Part shown: piece by piece, positions 36,006 to 47,800 of the stretch | Layout of the letters: each line of letters opens with the position of its first letter | Numbering within the stretch: the first letter of the stretch is position 1 | NCBI GenBank assembly: GCA_000697055.1 | Contig: JNDT01002282.1 | Span: 161,262-225,261, forward strand | From: Saksenaea vasiformis B4078 | Taxonomy: Eukaryota > Mucoromycota > Mucoromycetes > Mucorales > Saksenaeaceae | Direction: 5' to 3' | Length of the DNA stretch: 64,000 nucleotides | The notes under the pieces: model-generated | What the model saw: the letters and a program-made list of their open reading frames with translations, nothing else | What the model was told of the DNA's origin: nothing | Databases searched by the model: none | Translations under genes and position numbers: made by a program

Positions 36006-36142
36006 GGAAATCGTTTTGAAAGAACGCAGTAAGCAGGAAGAAAAAAGAGGCAATGTCTTTTCACTGTGACTGCCCTTCCTCAGGACAAACATTTTACTTC
36101 GGCTCGCGCAAAACCCAACGACAAGTCTCTCATCGATCAAAC
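36006..36142. promoter_or_regulatory. Shared divergent promoter, GCD7 and RPB12
   Basis: Only 137 bp separate the two start codons, so both transcripts must start within this interval or overlap. No TATA box was seen. Both neighbours belong to gene-expression machinery, so co-regulation is plausible but not shown. Confidence 0.4.
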
Positions 36143-36426
36143 ATGGATGGTTATCAGGGTACTCCCATTCGTCAGCCTGTTGCTGTGATGACTTACATTT
36201 GCGCTGGTAATGATCTCAGGAATGAATGAGGGATTAATTGACTAATTCTTTGTATTCCAGATTGTGGCGCGGAGAACCAGCTGAAGCCCAGAGAACCTAT
36301 CCGTTGTCAAGACTGTGGTCACAGAATCATGTACAAGAAGCGAACGAAGAGAAGTAAGTCATTTACTAGCGTTGTGAGATTGTTTGACTAAATTTTTTTA
36401 TAGTGGTCCAATTCGAAGCTCGTTAA
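36143..36426 (+). CDS. RPB12: RNA polymerases I/II/III shared subunit RPABC4
   Basis: Exons 36143-36206, 36261-36353 and 36404-36426 join in frame to 59 residues. The zinc ribbon has CADC and CQDC pairs (residues about 21-24 and 38-41), followed by the conserved basic end [18 protein letters not shown]. Length and motif match the Rpb12/Rpc10 family closely. The protein is a structural subunit at the Rpb3 side of all three nuclear RNA polymerases. Confidence 0.95.
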
Positions 36427-37050
36427 ATGTATGCCACCATCGAGAATTGTCGAGCAAAACCTTCTGACTTACTTTGTTGATGACCCTTTACTTCTGCATC
36501 AAACATATCCATTAAAAACCACATCATCTTAAGTAATATCGCCAGTTACAAAAATAGTTATGTTTTTCAGCAGGGCTTCCAATGTACCAGTAAAAGAAAA
36601 AGTAGGTTCCTTTCGCAACACTGCATACCGCCACCCCCTACCTGGATGTACGTAGTTAAGAGAGACATACACATATTTGACGTGGCAATGGAGACGAGGT
36701 TTCTGATTCTGTGTGGCGTTTGAGATTTTCATGACCCCTCATGTCATACTGGTATCCTATGTTCTCTAGGAATAGCAGCGTGCTTCTGATGGCAGCAATG
36801 TCGTTGATCCGTTCTTCGCATCGGAAGACCAATTTTTCTGACTAAGAGACAGGGTACGTGATATGAGAAGAACTTATTTTCTATTCTAGTGAGTGATATC
36901 CACCGAGATATCATCTTCCCAGCTCTAGTCTGTGCATGTAGCATTTGTTTATTCAGATATCACACGTTACTAGAAAATTCCTTCCTAGGATGGATATCCT
37001 TCTACGAAGTACGTTCATTCTACACATAAAACAAGCAGCTGAATCACGAC
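36427..37050. other. Intergenic, convergent 3' regions
   Basis: This lies between the stops of RPB12 and the F-box/WD40 gene. Small open frames show no domain. It probably holds both 3' UTRs. Confidence 0.5.
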
Positions 37051-39921
37051 CTAAAATTCGCCGCGACTTAACCGCAGCACATACTCTAATTCTTCATCGT
37101 GTTCCTCTTCATGCATCACTCGACTGACATTGTTCTGCTGATATTCAGCCTTCAGTGGTTCAATAACCCGTGCTTTTGCATCAGCCCATGGATTGTTGTT
37201 GAGATGTGTACCCGGAGACACATGGTTTCTATAGCCACCATTACTATCCGCAGCTGTTGGCCATTCCTCGCTGTCTGTGCTCATTGTTTCTTCTGTTCCG
37301 CAGGATGGTGCTTGAGACGTCTCTTCTGTAGACATCCCATCGAGACTGGCAACTACTGCTTTCATCAAATCTTCATCATCATCCATGAAATCTTCTGGTG
37401 TAAAGCCATGTTCTTGGTCATGCACAACATATGACGGCTGAGGAGGAGGAGGAGGATTCGAGGATTCACTAGCCGTAGAAGCAGCCGATTCTTCTTGAGA
37501 CAGCATCATTGCATATGCAACCATCTCCTCTTCTGATAGACCACTTAGAGTGAGTTTCTGAATCTTCTTTTCATGCCGTTCTCGCTCTTTCTTTTCCTCT
37601 TCTAGTTTCTCCTTCGATTCCTGCAGCTCTTGCTTGATTTCATGATGAAATTGTCCACGTGCTCCTGTAAAAGGTACTTTGGCCTTGGAACGTAAGTTAC
37701 GTCGTGCTACCACAAAATGGAAGATAAATGAGCTATCAATAATTTAAACGGCATCCTCATACCAAGAAGCTGCTTATCGGGCGAGAAATCCCATGTCTTA
37801 ACTTGATGTCCTACAGTTGCTACACCTTGGTAATTGTTGCATCTGATATTCTTTACTCTAGTGAGACTAATGTCATCGCGGTCGACGGGAGCATTTCGAG
37901 GAATTCTAGAAACAAATGAGCAAAAACAGAGAGTAGATATGATGGCTTACCTGTTGGCCAGCGTGTTAATGTTGTATCCAGTCAATGGATCCCAGATTCG
38001 AATCCAACCATCATCGCTACACATACATATTAGCAATCCTACTCACGATGCATTCAGTGGGTTACCTTCCGCTAACGATCTTGCACGCATCAACCCAAAG
38101 GGCGCTGATTGGAGACACGTGTCCGTTCAAAACCTTTAAAGGTCTCACACGTCGCCCATCCTGACTCAATGCGTCGCCGTCCCATAAGCATATCGTTCCC
38201 GCCGTATCACCGCTAGCAAGAAGACGTGTCGTTTTAATTGGAGCCCAAATATCTGCTTCCGATGAAGGCATTGAGAGCTCTGTACTTTGTTTCTTCGCAG
38301 TGGCGTTGGTTTTTTTCTGGGGAGGTTTCAATGCCGCCTTGAGCGGTGGTGCACTTTTCGGCAAGGTCATATCCCATTCGACGCAGGAAACAACGCCTAT
38401 CTCATGACCGTAACCAAAGACAGCAGTACATTTTCCGGTCGCCATGTCATACTTCCACATTTCCTTTAGACCTTTGTAACAAACAATAATCGCACCATTC
38501 TGCTCATCACATGTGATGGATTGCACTGGTGTCAGGTTACCGCTCGAAGGTGCAGGGATACAACGTCGTGTAGGTGCATCCGCTGAAGCTATGTCCTCAC
38601 CGTTTCGAAGTGCCACACGGTATACGGACACAATTGCGTTGATATCCGCATCCCAGATAGCTACATATCCATTGTAATAGCCGGCAACAATGTATTGTCG
38701 AGTTACTTCGACGCATGTTAGACCTGGTGCAATCCCTTTATAGAGGTCAGCGTCTAACGATAGCCTTAAGAAAATAATTACCATGCAAACTTCTGATACA
38801 AGTTCTCGTCGGGACATCCCAAATTTTCACCGTGCCATCCTCGCTTCCGCTGACAAAATTCTCGTGCGTAAACGAAGGAAGAGCAAGGGAAGTTATCGCG
38901 CCACCTTGAAAATCGGTAAAAGCTCCAAACTGCCGTCTATCGCCAGGCGATCGGGTATGTGTAGTCATAGTGACGTATGGTACACGAAAGCCCCAAAGAA
39001 TTCGGTCGCTGTTCACGAACAAACTTCGGTTAGTCTCGCTGATTATAGGATAGATTCAGGCTTATCCCACCTGTCTATCTTGACGACCGTGAGACCTTGT
39101 GGGACTTCCTCTCGGGTACTGAACAGTAAACGACGATCTAATTTTCCTGTTACGGGGTTGCACCTCACAGCAATACCTACAAAATCAGTTAAAAGCTCAG
39201 CTATCAATAAGCGCTTTAATTTACCTTGTTGAGTACTTCCTGCTATCATCGAGGAGTTCTCAAAGTTCACATAGATATCGTCTACCGGCCCGATCTTAGG
39301 GTTAAATGACATGACGGTCCCACGCCCCTTCTCCCATTTTCTAGAGCGGCAAGTTGTAAGTAACAGATAAATCCCTGGCTAACATATATATATATTACCT
39401 GATTAAATGTGTGCGAAGAACGTATTCTGACTTCCAGCTATCCGGCAACAATCGCTTGAAGGGCAGCATCCCAAAGAATGCCATAAATGCATATTTCCCT
39501 AAATTACATGAGTACCGAGAGTAGACGCACATCTCGATTTCTTACAGCAGCTATCATCAGTCACGATATGTCGCCAATAACGACATACTTTTGCAGCCGT
39601 AGCCAACGTGACGGGATCGAGGCGTGCAAATATGTGTGTGACAAGCTCTAGGGAAAGTTGGTGGATGTAACACGGTGCACTATCGAGACATTCATTGTCA
39701 GCTTCCCTACCGCAGCAATACCGGCTATACAATACCTTGGATCGACTTCATGACGGTCCTTTCGTCCTTTTCGAGAATGACCATTGGAAAGATGGGTAGC
39801 GAAAGAGTCACTTGAGCCATATTGTGTGTCTTGTGTTGTATCGAAATAATTACAAATGGGTTCGAGATGTTCAGTCTGTAGGTCTTTTGTAGTTTGGAGT
39901 GTATGAGAATCGAAAGACATG
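37051..39921 (-). CDS. UFO1: F-box/WD40/UIM protein, Ufo1-like SCF substrate receptor
   Basis: About ten exons run from the ATG at 39919-39921 to the stop at 37051. They can be followed in phase, including the junctions near 39729/39671, 39562/39510, 38836/38787 and 38066/38019. The first exon leads to an F-box (LSLELVTHIFARLDPVTLAT...CRYWRHIV, about residues 68-105). WD40 blades follow, with SGSEDGTVKIWDVPTRTCI, NGYVAIWDAD, ASGDTAGTICLWDGD and DDGWIRIWDPLTGYN. The last exon (37051-37713) holds a coiled coil and ubiquitin-interacting motifs: LSEEEMVAYAMMLSQEES and, at the C-terminus, DEELEYVLRLSRGEF. Domain order matches yeast Ufo1, which recruits substrates to the SCF ubiquitin ligase and whose UIMs promote its own turnover. 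The gene is divergent from ATG6. Confidence 0.83.
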
Positions 39922-40178
39922 AATTTCAGAAGAGGAATGGAAATCGATGATCGACAAGTTGGATGCAACCTTCTACGTTTGGACGGTTCGAGGTCGCAGC
40001 GATGTCGTGCTGAGGTGCTTTGCGTTTATCAGGAATGAAACCGCCCCAACGGCTTGAGTTCATCTGGCTTTACACACAACAAAGTCCGGTGGCTGGGTTG
40101 TGCGTTTCACTCTCCGTCCGCGAACAACCTCTCTTGGTCGGGCCAGAATACTTCGCATAATTCCAGTGAGAGAATTCT

Positions 40179-41973
40179 ATGCATTTGCCATCTTCCATGC
40201 AACCCTTTCATTGCCAGAGATGCAAGCAACCCCTTCGTGTGGATGACTCGCTGGAGGATTTAGACTCTGCAAAGGCAGATTCGCTCATTGGTATTTTTTC
40301 TTTGAATGGTGTGCACGATTTTAATAATCTTTTCTATGCGACAGCACCCCTCATAGCTGAAGAACAATATCAGCAGCAAGCACGACAGAGTCGTAGTCAG
40401 AGACCTGTACAGGATGCACCCACCTACTCAGCCGCTGAACCTGTGTTTCGTCGAGTTGTTGATATGAAGCCACAGCACGCGGCCGTTAATACCCGAACTG
40501 TCTCTAACAAGCACAAACGTGAGAGTTACCCTGCGTCTTCTGAATCCTTTGTTGTTCTTTCTCGTTCTCAAGTAGCCCCGTTAACAAGTACATCAAATGC
40601 GTCAGGAGGAGGATCCTCAGGAGCGACGGCAGGAGCATCAACACTACAGTCTCAGACCGCAGCAACTGGTTCAAACACGGACAGCAACAACTGGCAATCA
40701 CCACGAAATAATAGTCTGTCTCACAGGCTGAAAGTTGCAAACCGATTATTTGACGTTATGTCATCCAAATCCAGTGTTGATCATCCGATGTGTCAGGAGT
40801 GCACAGACATGTTATTAGAGAGTCTGGAACGCCAGTTAGACGATGTCAGTAGAGAGCGTGATTGCTATATCGATTTTTTGAACAAAGTCAAGGACAGTCG
40901 CGTGAGTAAAGAAGAGGAGGAAGAATTACGGAGGCACGTAGAGGAGGTAACGAGAAGGCGTTTCCTTGTTTTAATATTCCACTCATCCACAAATCCTTGC
41001 AGCTTAAATTGGCGCAAGAACGCGGAACAAATGAACTAAAAAAAGTTCAAGAAGAACGCGATAGTCTAGCAAGAGAAACAGAGGAACTTGAACGCGAATT
41101 GAAGGCTTTAGACGAGCGAGAAGAACAGTTCTGGGAAAAATGCAACGATTATCAGTTACGATTGCAGACGTTTCAGAACGAGCGCGATTCGATCAATCTC
41201 AAATATGATCACGACGTGAAACAATACGAACGTTTGCAAAAAACAGTAGTCTATAACGATGCCTTCAGTATTTCACATGACGGACCTTTCGGTACGATCA
41301 ATGGATTCCGATTAGGACGACTCAGTACGCATCCTGTAAGTGCATGGTAGTTATGCGACCAGATGTGGATGATAGCCAATGTTTTAACAGGTAGAATGGA
41401 ATGAAATTAATGCAGCGTGGGGTCAAACATTGCTGCTATTGTATACGGTGGCCAACAAGCTGAAATTCCAATTCCAAACGTAAGAGGAGAAACGCTCTCA
41501 TGGTTACGGTTTCTCATAACAATTAGGTACCGTCTCGTCCCGATGGGATCATTCTCAAGAGTGGAGAAAATTGATGGTGACAGCGTGTTATCTTATGAGT
41601 TGTAAGTGACCAATTCATCCTAGGCAAGTGTCAACAACTAAAATTTGACGATAGATATGGCTCTGGTGATTTCGGCTTCAACCGTGTGTTCCTCAATCGA
41701 CGTTTCGATCATGCGATGGTTGCAATACTCAATTGTCTAAAGCAACTCACAGATTTTGCTGAAGAGCGTGACCGAAGTCTACGATTGCCGTACCGCATCA
41801 ACAAAGATAAGATTGGTGAATTATCGATCCGATTACAGTTTAATCAAGATGAGCTGTGGACCAAGGCTCTCAAATATATGTTGACGAATATGAAATGGAT
41901 TCTTGCATTCGCCAGCCGAGCCAATGTCGCCGTCGAAAACTATTCGAATGATGTCTCCTCTTCTTCACCCTAA
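40179..41973 (+). CDS. ATG6: Beclin-1/Atg6, PI3-kinase complex subunit
   Basis: Exons 40179-40946, 41003-41335, 41391-41479, 41527-41601 and 41655-41973 join in frame to 527 residues (521 from the second ATG at 40197). Two zinc-type pairs are seen: CQRC near the N-terminus and CQEC near residue 207. A coiled coil follows (about 210-340), then the evolutionarily conserved domain with [20 protein letters not shown] and [13 protein letters not shown]. The C-terminus has the aromatic membrane-binding region. Atg6 scaffolds Vps34 lipid kinase in autophagy (with Atg14) and endosomal sorting (with Vps38/UVRAG). A Ser/Gly/Thr-rich loop at about 130-175 is a low-complexity insertion. The second ATG fits the family start MQPFHCQRC better. 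Confidence 0.93.
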
Positions 41974-42078
41974 TACCTTATCTTTCTCCCTTCATGTACA
42001 TATCCTATTTTTTTTTTGGTTCTGTACACTGCATCTCATGATGCAAACGACTTTTATATAAAACAGTGTGTGCTGAGT

Positions 42079-42528
42079 CTAGAATGGCATGGACGTTTTT
42101 TGTTTGGAAAGCTCCTTCATTTTATCCTACGAAGAAACGCATTAGTCCACACATCGAGTTCACTGTGATTGATAATCATTTCATACCTCCTTCCAGGCTT
42201 GAATGGTCTGTGGCATCTTTTCCAGGTTCTTTCGGATCGTTTCTTCACGTTCAGCGCGCATACGTTCGTGTTTCTCTAATTTGTTGGGCTTGTAACGAAG
42301 TGGTTTATGTGGAGTTTTGGGAGGAAGGCCGATGGATGCGGGATCGATGCCTTCTTGGAGGCATGCCTTGCGCATGTCATTTTGTACTCGCAGACTGACC
42401 TGGCCCGGTCGCCAGAATGCACGCTGTTTCTTCTCATTGAAAACAAGCTGTGGTTTGATGTCTGCTTCAGTCAAAGGCTTAGACAGTTTGTCCAAGAACT
42501 TCTGGGAGAATACTCGACGAGTAGCCAT
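42079..42528 (-). CDS. MRPL25: Mitochondrial large ribosomal subunit protein mL59
   Basis: Exons 42187-42528 and 42079-42126 (GTATGA donor, CGTAG acceptor, phase 0) give 129 residues. The core reads FSQKFLDKLSKPLTEADIKP, then FWRPGQVSLRVQNDMRKAC and PPKTPHKPLRYK, typical of the mL59/MrpL25 family. The short second exon adds a basic tail (DKMKELSKQKTSMPF); without splicing the frame would stop one codon later. The protein belongs to the fungal mitoribosome large subunit near the central protuberance region. Confidence 0.78.
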
Positions 42529-43477
42529 GGCTCTTCTTGTCTGAGAGAAAAAAACAACAGCATCCCCCCTTTTTCAGCGGATTGTTTTTTAGTGCCAGTC
42601 ACCCTTCATCGGAAAATGAAATTTTACCTCGAAAAACGTCATGCCCAAATCATGCATCCATTTCATGAGCGCTACTGCAGATGCAGCCTATATTGGGAGT
42701 CCAGCAGGAAAAATATTGATGTTACGTAGGATATCGCCTTCTTGTATTGTGTAGATCTACTGGCTGATTTGTATCTCATTAGGTATGGTCTTGAAATTGG
42801 ATATCTCTTCTCGCCGAACCCATATCAGCAGAAAGGAAGACATAGTATCATCTTGGGAAGCTAGGAATTATAGTCATACTGTTTATTGAACAAGGTTTCA
42901 CGCTAACCTATATAAATTTTGCGTCCATGAGGAGCCAATTTTGCGCTAAGAAAGGGTCAAGTATGTATTCGTTAATCCATAAGTTGGCAACAAATTCATA
43001 CACTACTTACATCGACGCGACCCCTCGATGGACGCGAAATTCACATAGCAAAAATGTAATGAACACTAGCACCTGTATCGTATGCGTACGTTACCGGCGC
43101 TTTTCTTGAAGTATGCACTTCTGATCTGCATCAAACGTTTGCTCCATGTCTTTCAGCTAGTACGCTGTCATGGTGCACTTCATTTTTTACGCATCCAACC
43201 TTTCATTTGTATCTAAATACATTCATTGGAGGTCTAATCTAAAGAAAATCTTTGCTCGACTAAATAAAAGCGTAAAGTCATACTTACGAAACCTCTATCC
43301 GTTCTATTGTTTGGCATATACTACAGTCTTCATTTTATTGACAATATAGCATCCTATTCGAAAGAGATTGCGTGTCTTGCGTGCTGTCCGCTGGCCGACG
43401 GAGTTTCTAACGTCCTGAAGGCATTAAGTATCAATTATATGTGACCCACTTCACTTTTTACCTTTTAGCTTGATATA
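42529..43477. other. Intergenic region with a MITE-like element
   Basis: This is the divergent space between mL59 and SNF8. Besides the element at 42914-43041 I see no gene. Small frames on the plus strand near 42927-43109 come from the element. Confidence 0.5.
42914..43041. mobile_element. MITE-like element, copy 1
   Basis: About 125 bp bounded by AATTTTGCGTCCATGAGG and the near reverse complement CCTCGATGGACGCGAAATT. The arms match at about 15 of 18 positions. There is no coding capacity. A related sequence in the same orientation occurs at 59405-59530 (TTTGCGTCCATGAAGGGTCAA ... CAATGGATGTAAATT). AATT at both ends may be part of the arm or a target duplication. Confidence 0.6.
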
Positions 43478-44551
43478 ATGCGACGACGAGCCATTGGGGT
43501 AGCACATTCCGAGCATCGAAAGCGGCTAAATGTAGGCGGACGACTTTTACGAAGCGTGAATGCAACAATCTGATCCCGTGTTAGAGAGATTTCCAGCAGA
43601 TTGGTGACACCATAGCAGCCAAGGAACTGGAACAGGTAAAGGAAGAATGCTGTGTCGTTCACATTCCTGACAAATTTCGTCTCTTTCAACAGTTACAGGC
43701 ACAAATGGAGAACTTCAAAAGTAATTTGGAGGAATTTGCGTGGAAACATCGCAAAGATATTCGAAAGGATCCGACATTCCGTGCTCATTTCCAACGCATG
43801 TGTGCCAACATCGGTGTTGACCCATTAGCATGTAAGCCGAAACTAGAAATCGATCAAGAAACTGACAAGGGAGATGAAAAAAATAGCCAACAAAGGTTTT
43901 TGGGCGGATTTACTCGGTGTGGGCGACTTTTACTACGAGTTGGGTGTTCAGATCATCGACGGCTGTATAAGCACCCGATCTCGTGATGGAGGATTGACAG
44001 ACTTGAGCGATCTGCAAAAGCGACTGGAAACAATGCGATCTAAAAAAGGAATCCAGCAACAGGAGATTACAGAGTAGGTGATGGAGAGTAAGGCGAATTC
44101 TTGGCTCAACAGGCATTTTTTTTTAAAAAAAAAAAAAAGAGACGACATGATACGTGCAATACGAACTCTAAAGCCCTTAAATGGCGGCTTCGAGGTGCTA
44201 ACGATTGGTGATCGAAAAATGGTACGATCTGTGCCTAAAGAACTGGATGAAGATCAGTCAGCTTTGTTGGTGCTGGCACAGGTAATAGAGAGAATAGATC
44301 GGCAAAGATCATTCTCATTCTAATGCACCTATTAAGAAAACTGGATACGTGGATGCGGCAATGATCCAGAAGCAATGGGGGTGGAACAGCGCGCGGATTT
44401 CGCAGGCCCTGGTAAGGGTAATTGACTACAACAAACAGATTTAACATTTGGATAGCAACTTTTGTTACAAGATGGTCTTGCTTGGCTTGATTCACAAGGC
44501 GACGTGGAAACATACTGGGTCGCAAGCTATTTTAGATTGGGCGAAGATTAA
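43478..44551 (+). CDS. SNF8: ESCRT-II subunit Vps22/SNF8
   Basis: Seven exons (43478-43531, 43597-43635, 43693-43831, 43887-44073, 44140-44281, 44337-44411, 44456-44551) join in frame to 243 residues. Family marks are [64 protein letters not shown] and [19 protein letters not shown]. The N-terminal helical hairpin is followed by two winged-helix domains. With Vps25 and Vps36 the protein sorts ubiquitinated cargo at endosomes. The exon 2/3 intron is a multiple of three and open, so an 18-20 residue longer isoform is possible; the spliced form matches the family better. The acceptor of exon 5 follows a run of A. Confidence 0.92.
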
Positions 44552-44825
44552 CGAGGCCTATCATACACGGAACGGAAATGACAGCATGACCGCGGATACC
44601 CTTCCTGTCTCCTTTGTTTAACTTTCTTTGCAAAGAAATAAATCACGACGCTGTGGAGTAACTAATGTAGACTCTGGAAGGCTCCATATTCTCCACAGTA
44701 AGCATTATACACGCCATGATTAGTGGTAGTCAATGTTATGTTGTTACAGCTAGAATTTTTTTATTTTACTTAGAAAACTAGGACATAGATCTTAAGAATA
44801 AAACATACAAAAGCAACGTTCCTGA

Positions 44826-47800
44826 CTAGAATCCGCCAAATTGTTGTTGTCCAGGCTGCATGTTATTATACGATGCACCTGTCATCATTGGAGATTGTTG
44901 TGGGAGCATCCCTGCGCCAGCAGGTCCCGCAGTTAACATTAATGGGTTGCCCAAACCTCCCATAGGTGGAACGGGAGCTAGCGTTTTTGTAAATAACTAC
45001 CGAAAAACTGACTCTTTCTCTTACCATTTTCATTTTCAGTCTCCTGCTTTGCTGCCTTTTCCTTCAGGTCCTTGACATCTTTTTCAAGAATTTCCATCTA
45101 ATTATAATAAGAAAGACTGATACATAGATCACATCAGATTGTATTACCTTTGTAAACTGTTCCTTCATAGTATTGATCATGTATGGCATAGCAAAGTCAT
45201 TCAGACCGTTTCTCCAGGCAAGTTCCATGACAACATCCGGTCTCATCAAGTCGTAGCAAGTATACAACATTGCTGCAAAGCATTCGCGTTTTCCAACCTC
45301 AATGAAATATTGGAGAAGCTCTTCAGCGACTTCACGGTCCCTGGATTCTGCTGCGGTTTCCATAGCGTCCTTGAACAGACGATCCTGCTTTGACAACGCA
45401 ATGGATTGGCGCCATCGTCTGTTCTTCTTGTATAAGTGTGCAGCAATGCGGCGGAACTCGAGCAATTCGTGCTTTTCCAGGCTCTGAGCTAGATCGATAG
45501 GATCAATGTTATCATGGTTATCGATCGAGTCGCGCAACGATTCGTGATCCTCTTCCTCGATATAGAGTTCATTCAACGCGGCGTTAACTTCCTTGTTATT
45601 CACCTAAAGCCAAGAAGTTTAGACTGTGTCTTCTATAGCGTTTCTTGTACTTACTTCTTGGATAGACACCAAGTATGGTTTAATCAAGGGGATATTGTCT
45701 GACTTTGCAAACAGTTGGACAACACGAGTATGTTTAACGCGAGTCACCATCACTGAAAGGAGATCATTCAGAAGCATGGGTTGCTCGTTAAGGTAGAATC
45801 GGAGAGCCTTGTAGTAAAGCTCAACGTTAGAGACCTTGACGATGATCTCTTTGAATGCTGAGTGCTCCCATGATTCAGATGCATGATCCATCATCGCAGT
45901 AACGGCGTTGTCGAATTCGTCGTAATGGACGTACAAGAACACAAGTTCACGCCACAAATGAGCATCGGTACACGCACGAATCACCTTGGGAATATTGATG
46001 CGCGAAACGAACAACTTCAAGTGCTCCATCATTCTTTCTGGCGCATACTTGGCATAGAGCACAGCAAGTTCTGTGAACATTCCCATATGAGCTCTTTCTA
46101 AACCGAGACCGGATTCAAGGAGGCTGATTAATTCGTCAAAGAAGCCATTCTTCTCGTAGGTCTTGACAAGTTCATCCAATTCTTCGGCATGTACAATAAT
46201 GTGAAGACCACAGATTTGCGCAAGTCGGAACTCATGCTGTTGGATACATTCCGCGTTCACCTCCTTCCAGACCTTGGTGCTGTTCGCCTTACGGGCACAG
46301 TCAACAGCTCCTTGGTAGTCCTTCAATTGAACAAGTGTAGTGGCCAGGCTGGCATGGTTGGAGATGCTGCTGTACAGAATCTTGGCAGCTTCGAACATGT
46401 GCGCTTGGAAACAACGATCGCCAACCTGCTGGATTTGTGCAATATTTGGTGCAGCAATGAAGTCTTCAAGATCAGCCAATCGGTCTGTCTTGGCGTAGGC
46501 AAACAGCAACTCTGTCTCGATGTAAGGTTCTCGGGACTGCTTGCGAGCCATTTGCAGATAACGAACAAGATCCTCATACTTTCCATCAAGAGTAGCATTA
46601 CGTGTCACTTCCATGTAGTTGGACGTATCATTGGCACGAATGTAAGAGTCTAATCGTAACACCGGTCAGATCTGTCAAGTTGTCATAACTTCTCTTACCA
46701 ATGGCATCCTTGACGCGCATGTTATCCAGCTGCGCCTTGGCGAGCTTGCTCCAGGTATCAGGCTGATCGCAACGTTCAGCAAACTCATATGCACGATCTA
46801 GGTCGCCAATCTTTTCGATAAGGACATCAATAGCGTTGGCGTTCACATTGTGCTTCTTGAAAATGGCAAACGCTTCCTCATACAGCTGTCCTTCAATACA
46901 AACGCTGGCAATTTCAGCAGCGTTAAAGTTATCAAGACGAGTAATATAATCCATCACTCTTGAAGTATCGGACTAAATTATGATCGTTAGCTTACACATC
47001 ATTAGAAGAGAAACTACGAACGAACCTTGACTGCAGTGTAGATGAGGAGATCCTGGAGTGTCGCGTACTCGCTGAAAGTGCTGTTTTCCAAAACGATCTT
47101 CTCCAGAAGTTCAATCAACTCATTAGGAAGGTCTGCATTCATGAAAGCCTTCACTGTAACAGAGACGTCCTCAGGGACGGTACATTCAGGCAAGGCAGCA
47201 GCAACAATCTAAAGCTTCGTTAGAAAACAAACGAACGGTTGCGTCCGATTGGTGGTACCTGATCAATCAATTCACGACGATGTTCGTTATTCTCTTGAAG
47301 TACGAATTGCCACAGATCCAAATCGCGTCTGTGCACCAGGTAACGAGCTTGATGCTTGAACATGGAATTTTCGGTAGTAATATGGATCAGTTCATGGTCA
47401 CACTGTCCTTTCTCATAACAGATATAGGCCAGATAGGGGTCTCGCTTTTCGCAGTATCTACCGATGACTCTAGGTTCATAGTGCTAAACACAAGTACAAC
47501 GTTAGTTCGCCTTTAGGCATCACCTCATCAGCTGATCGTACCTCATTCTCCTTCAAGAATGGTTCGGGATTGTTGTTTGTATCGATGTAGATCTTGGCCA
47601 ATGCATTGTAGACTTCGGTATCAGTGCTGCCTTCAGTTACACGCATATTCAACCACGGAAGCAACAACTTCAGACGGTTCCTCTGCTCAACCTCATCACA
47701 CAGTTTACCAACAGGCAACTCGCCCTTGACAGACATAAGCAGGTTTTTGATCACATCTTCGTTACAACCAACATCCAAAAGTCCAGCAATGACTTCAGGA

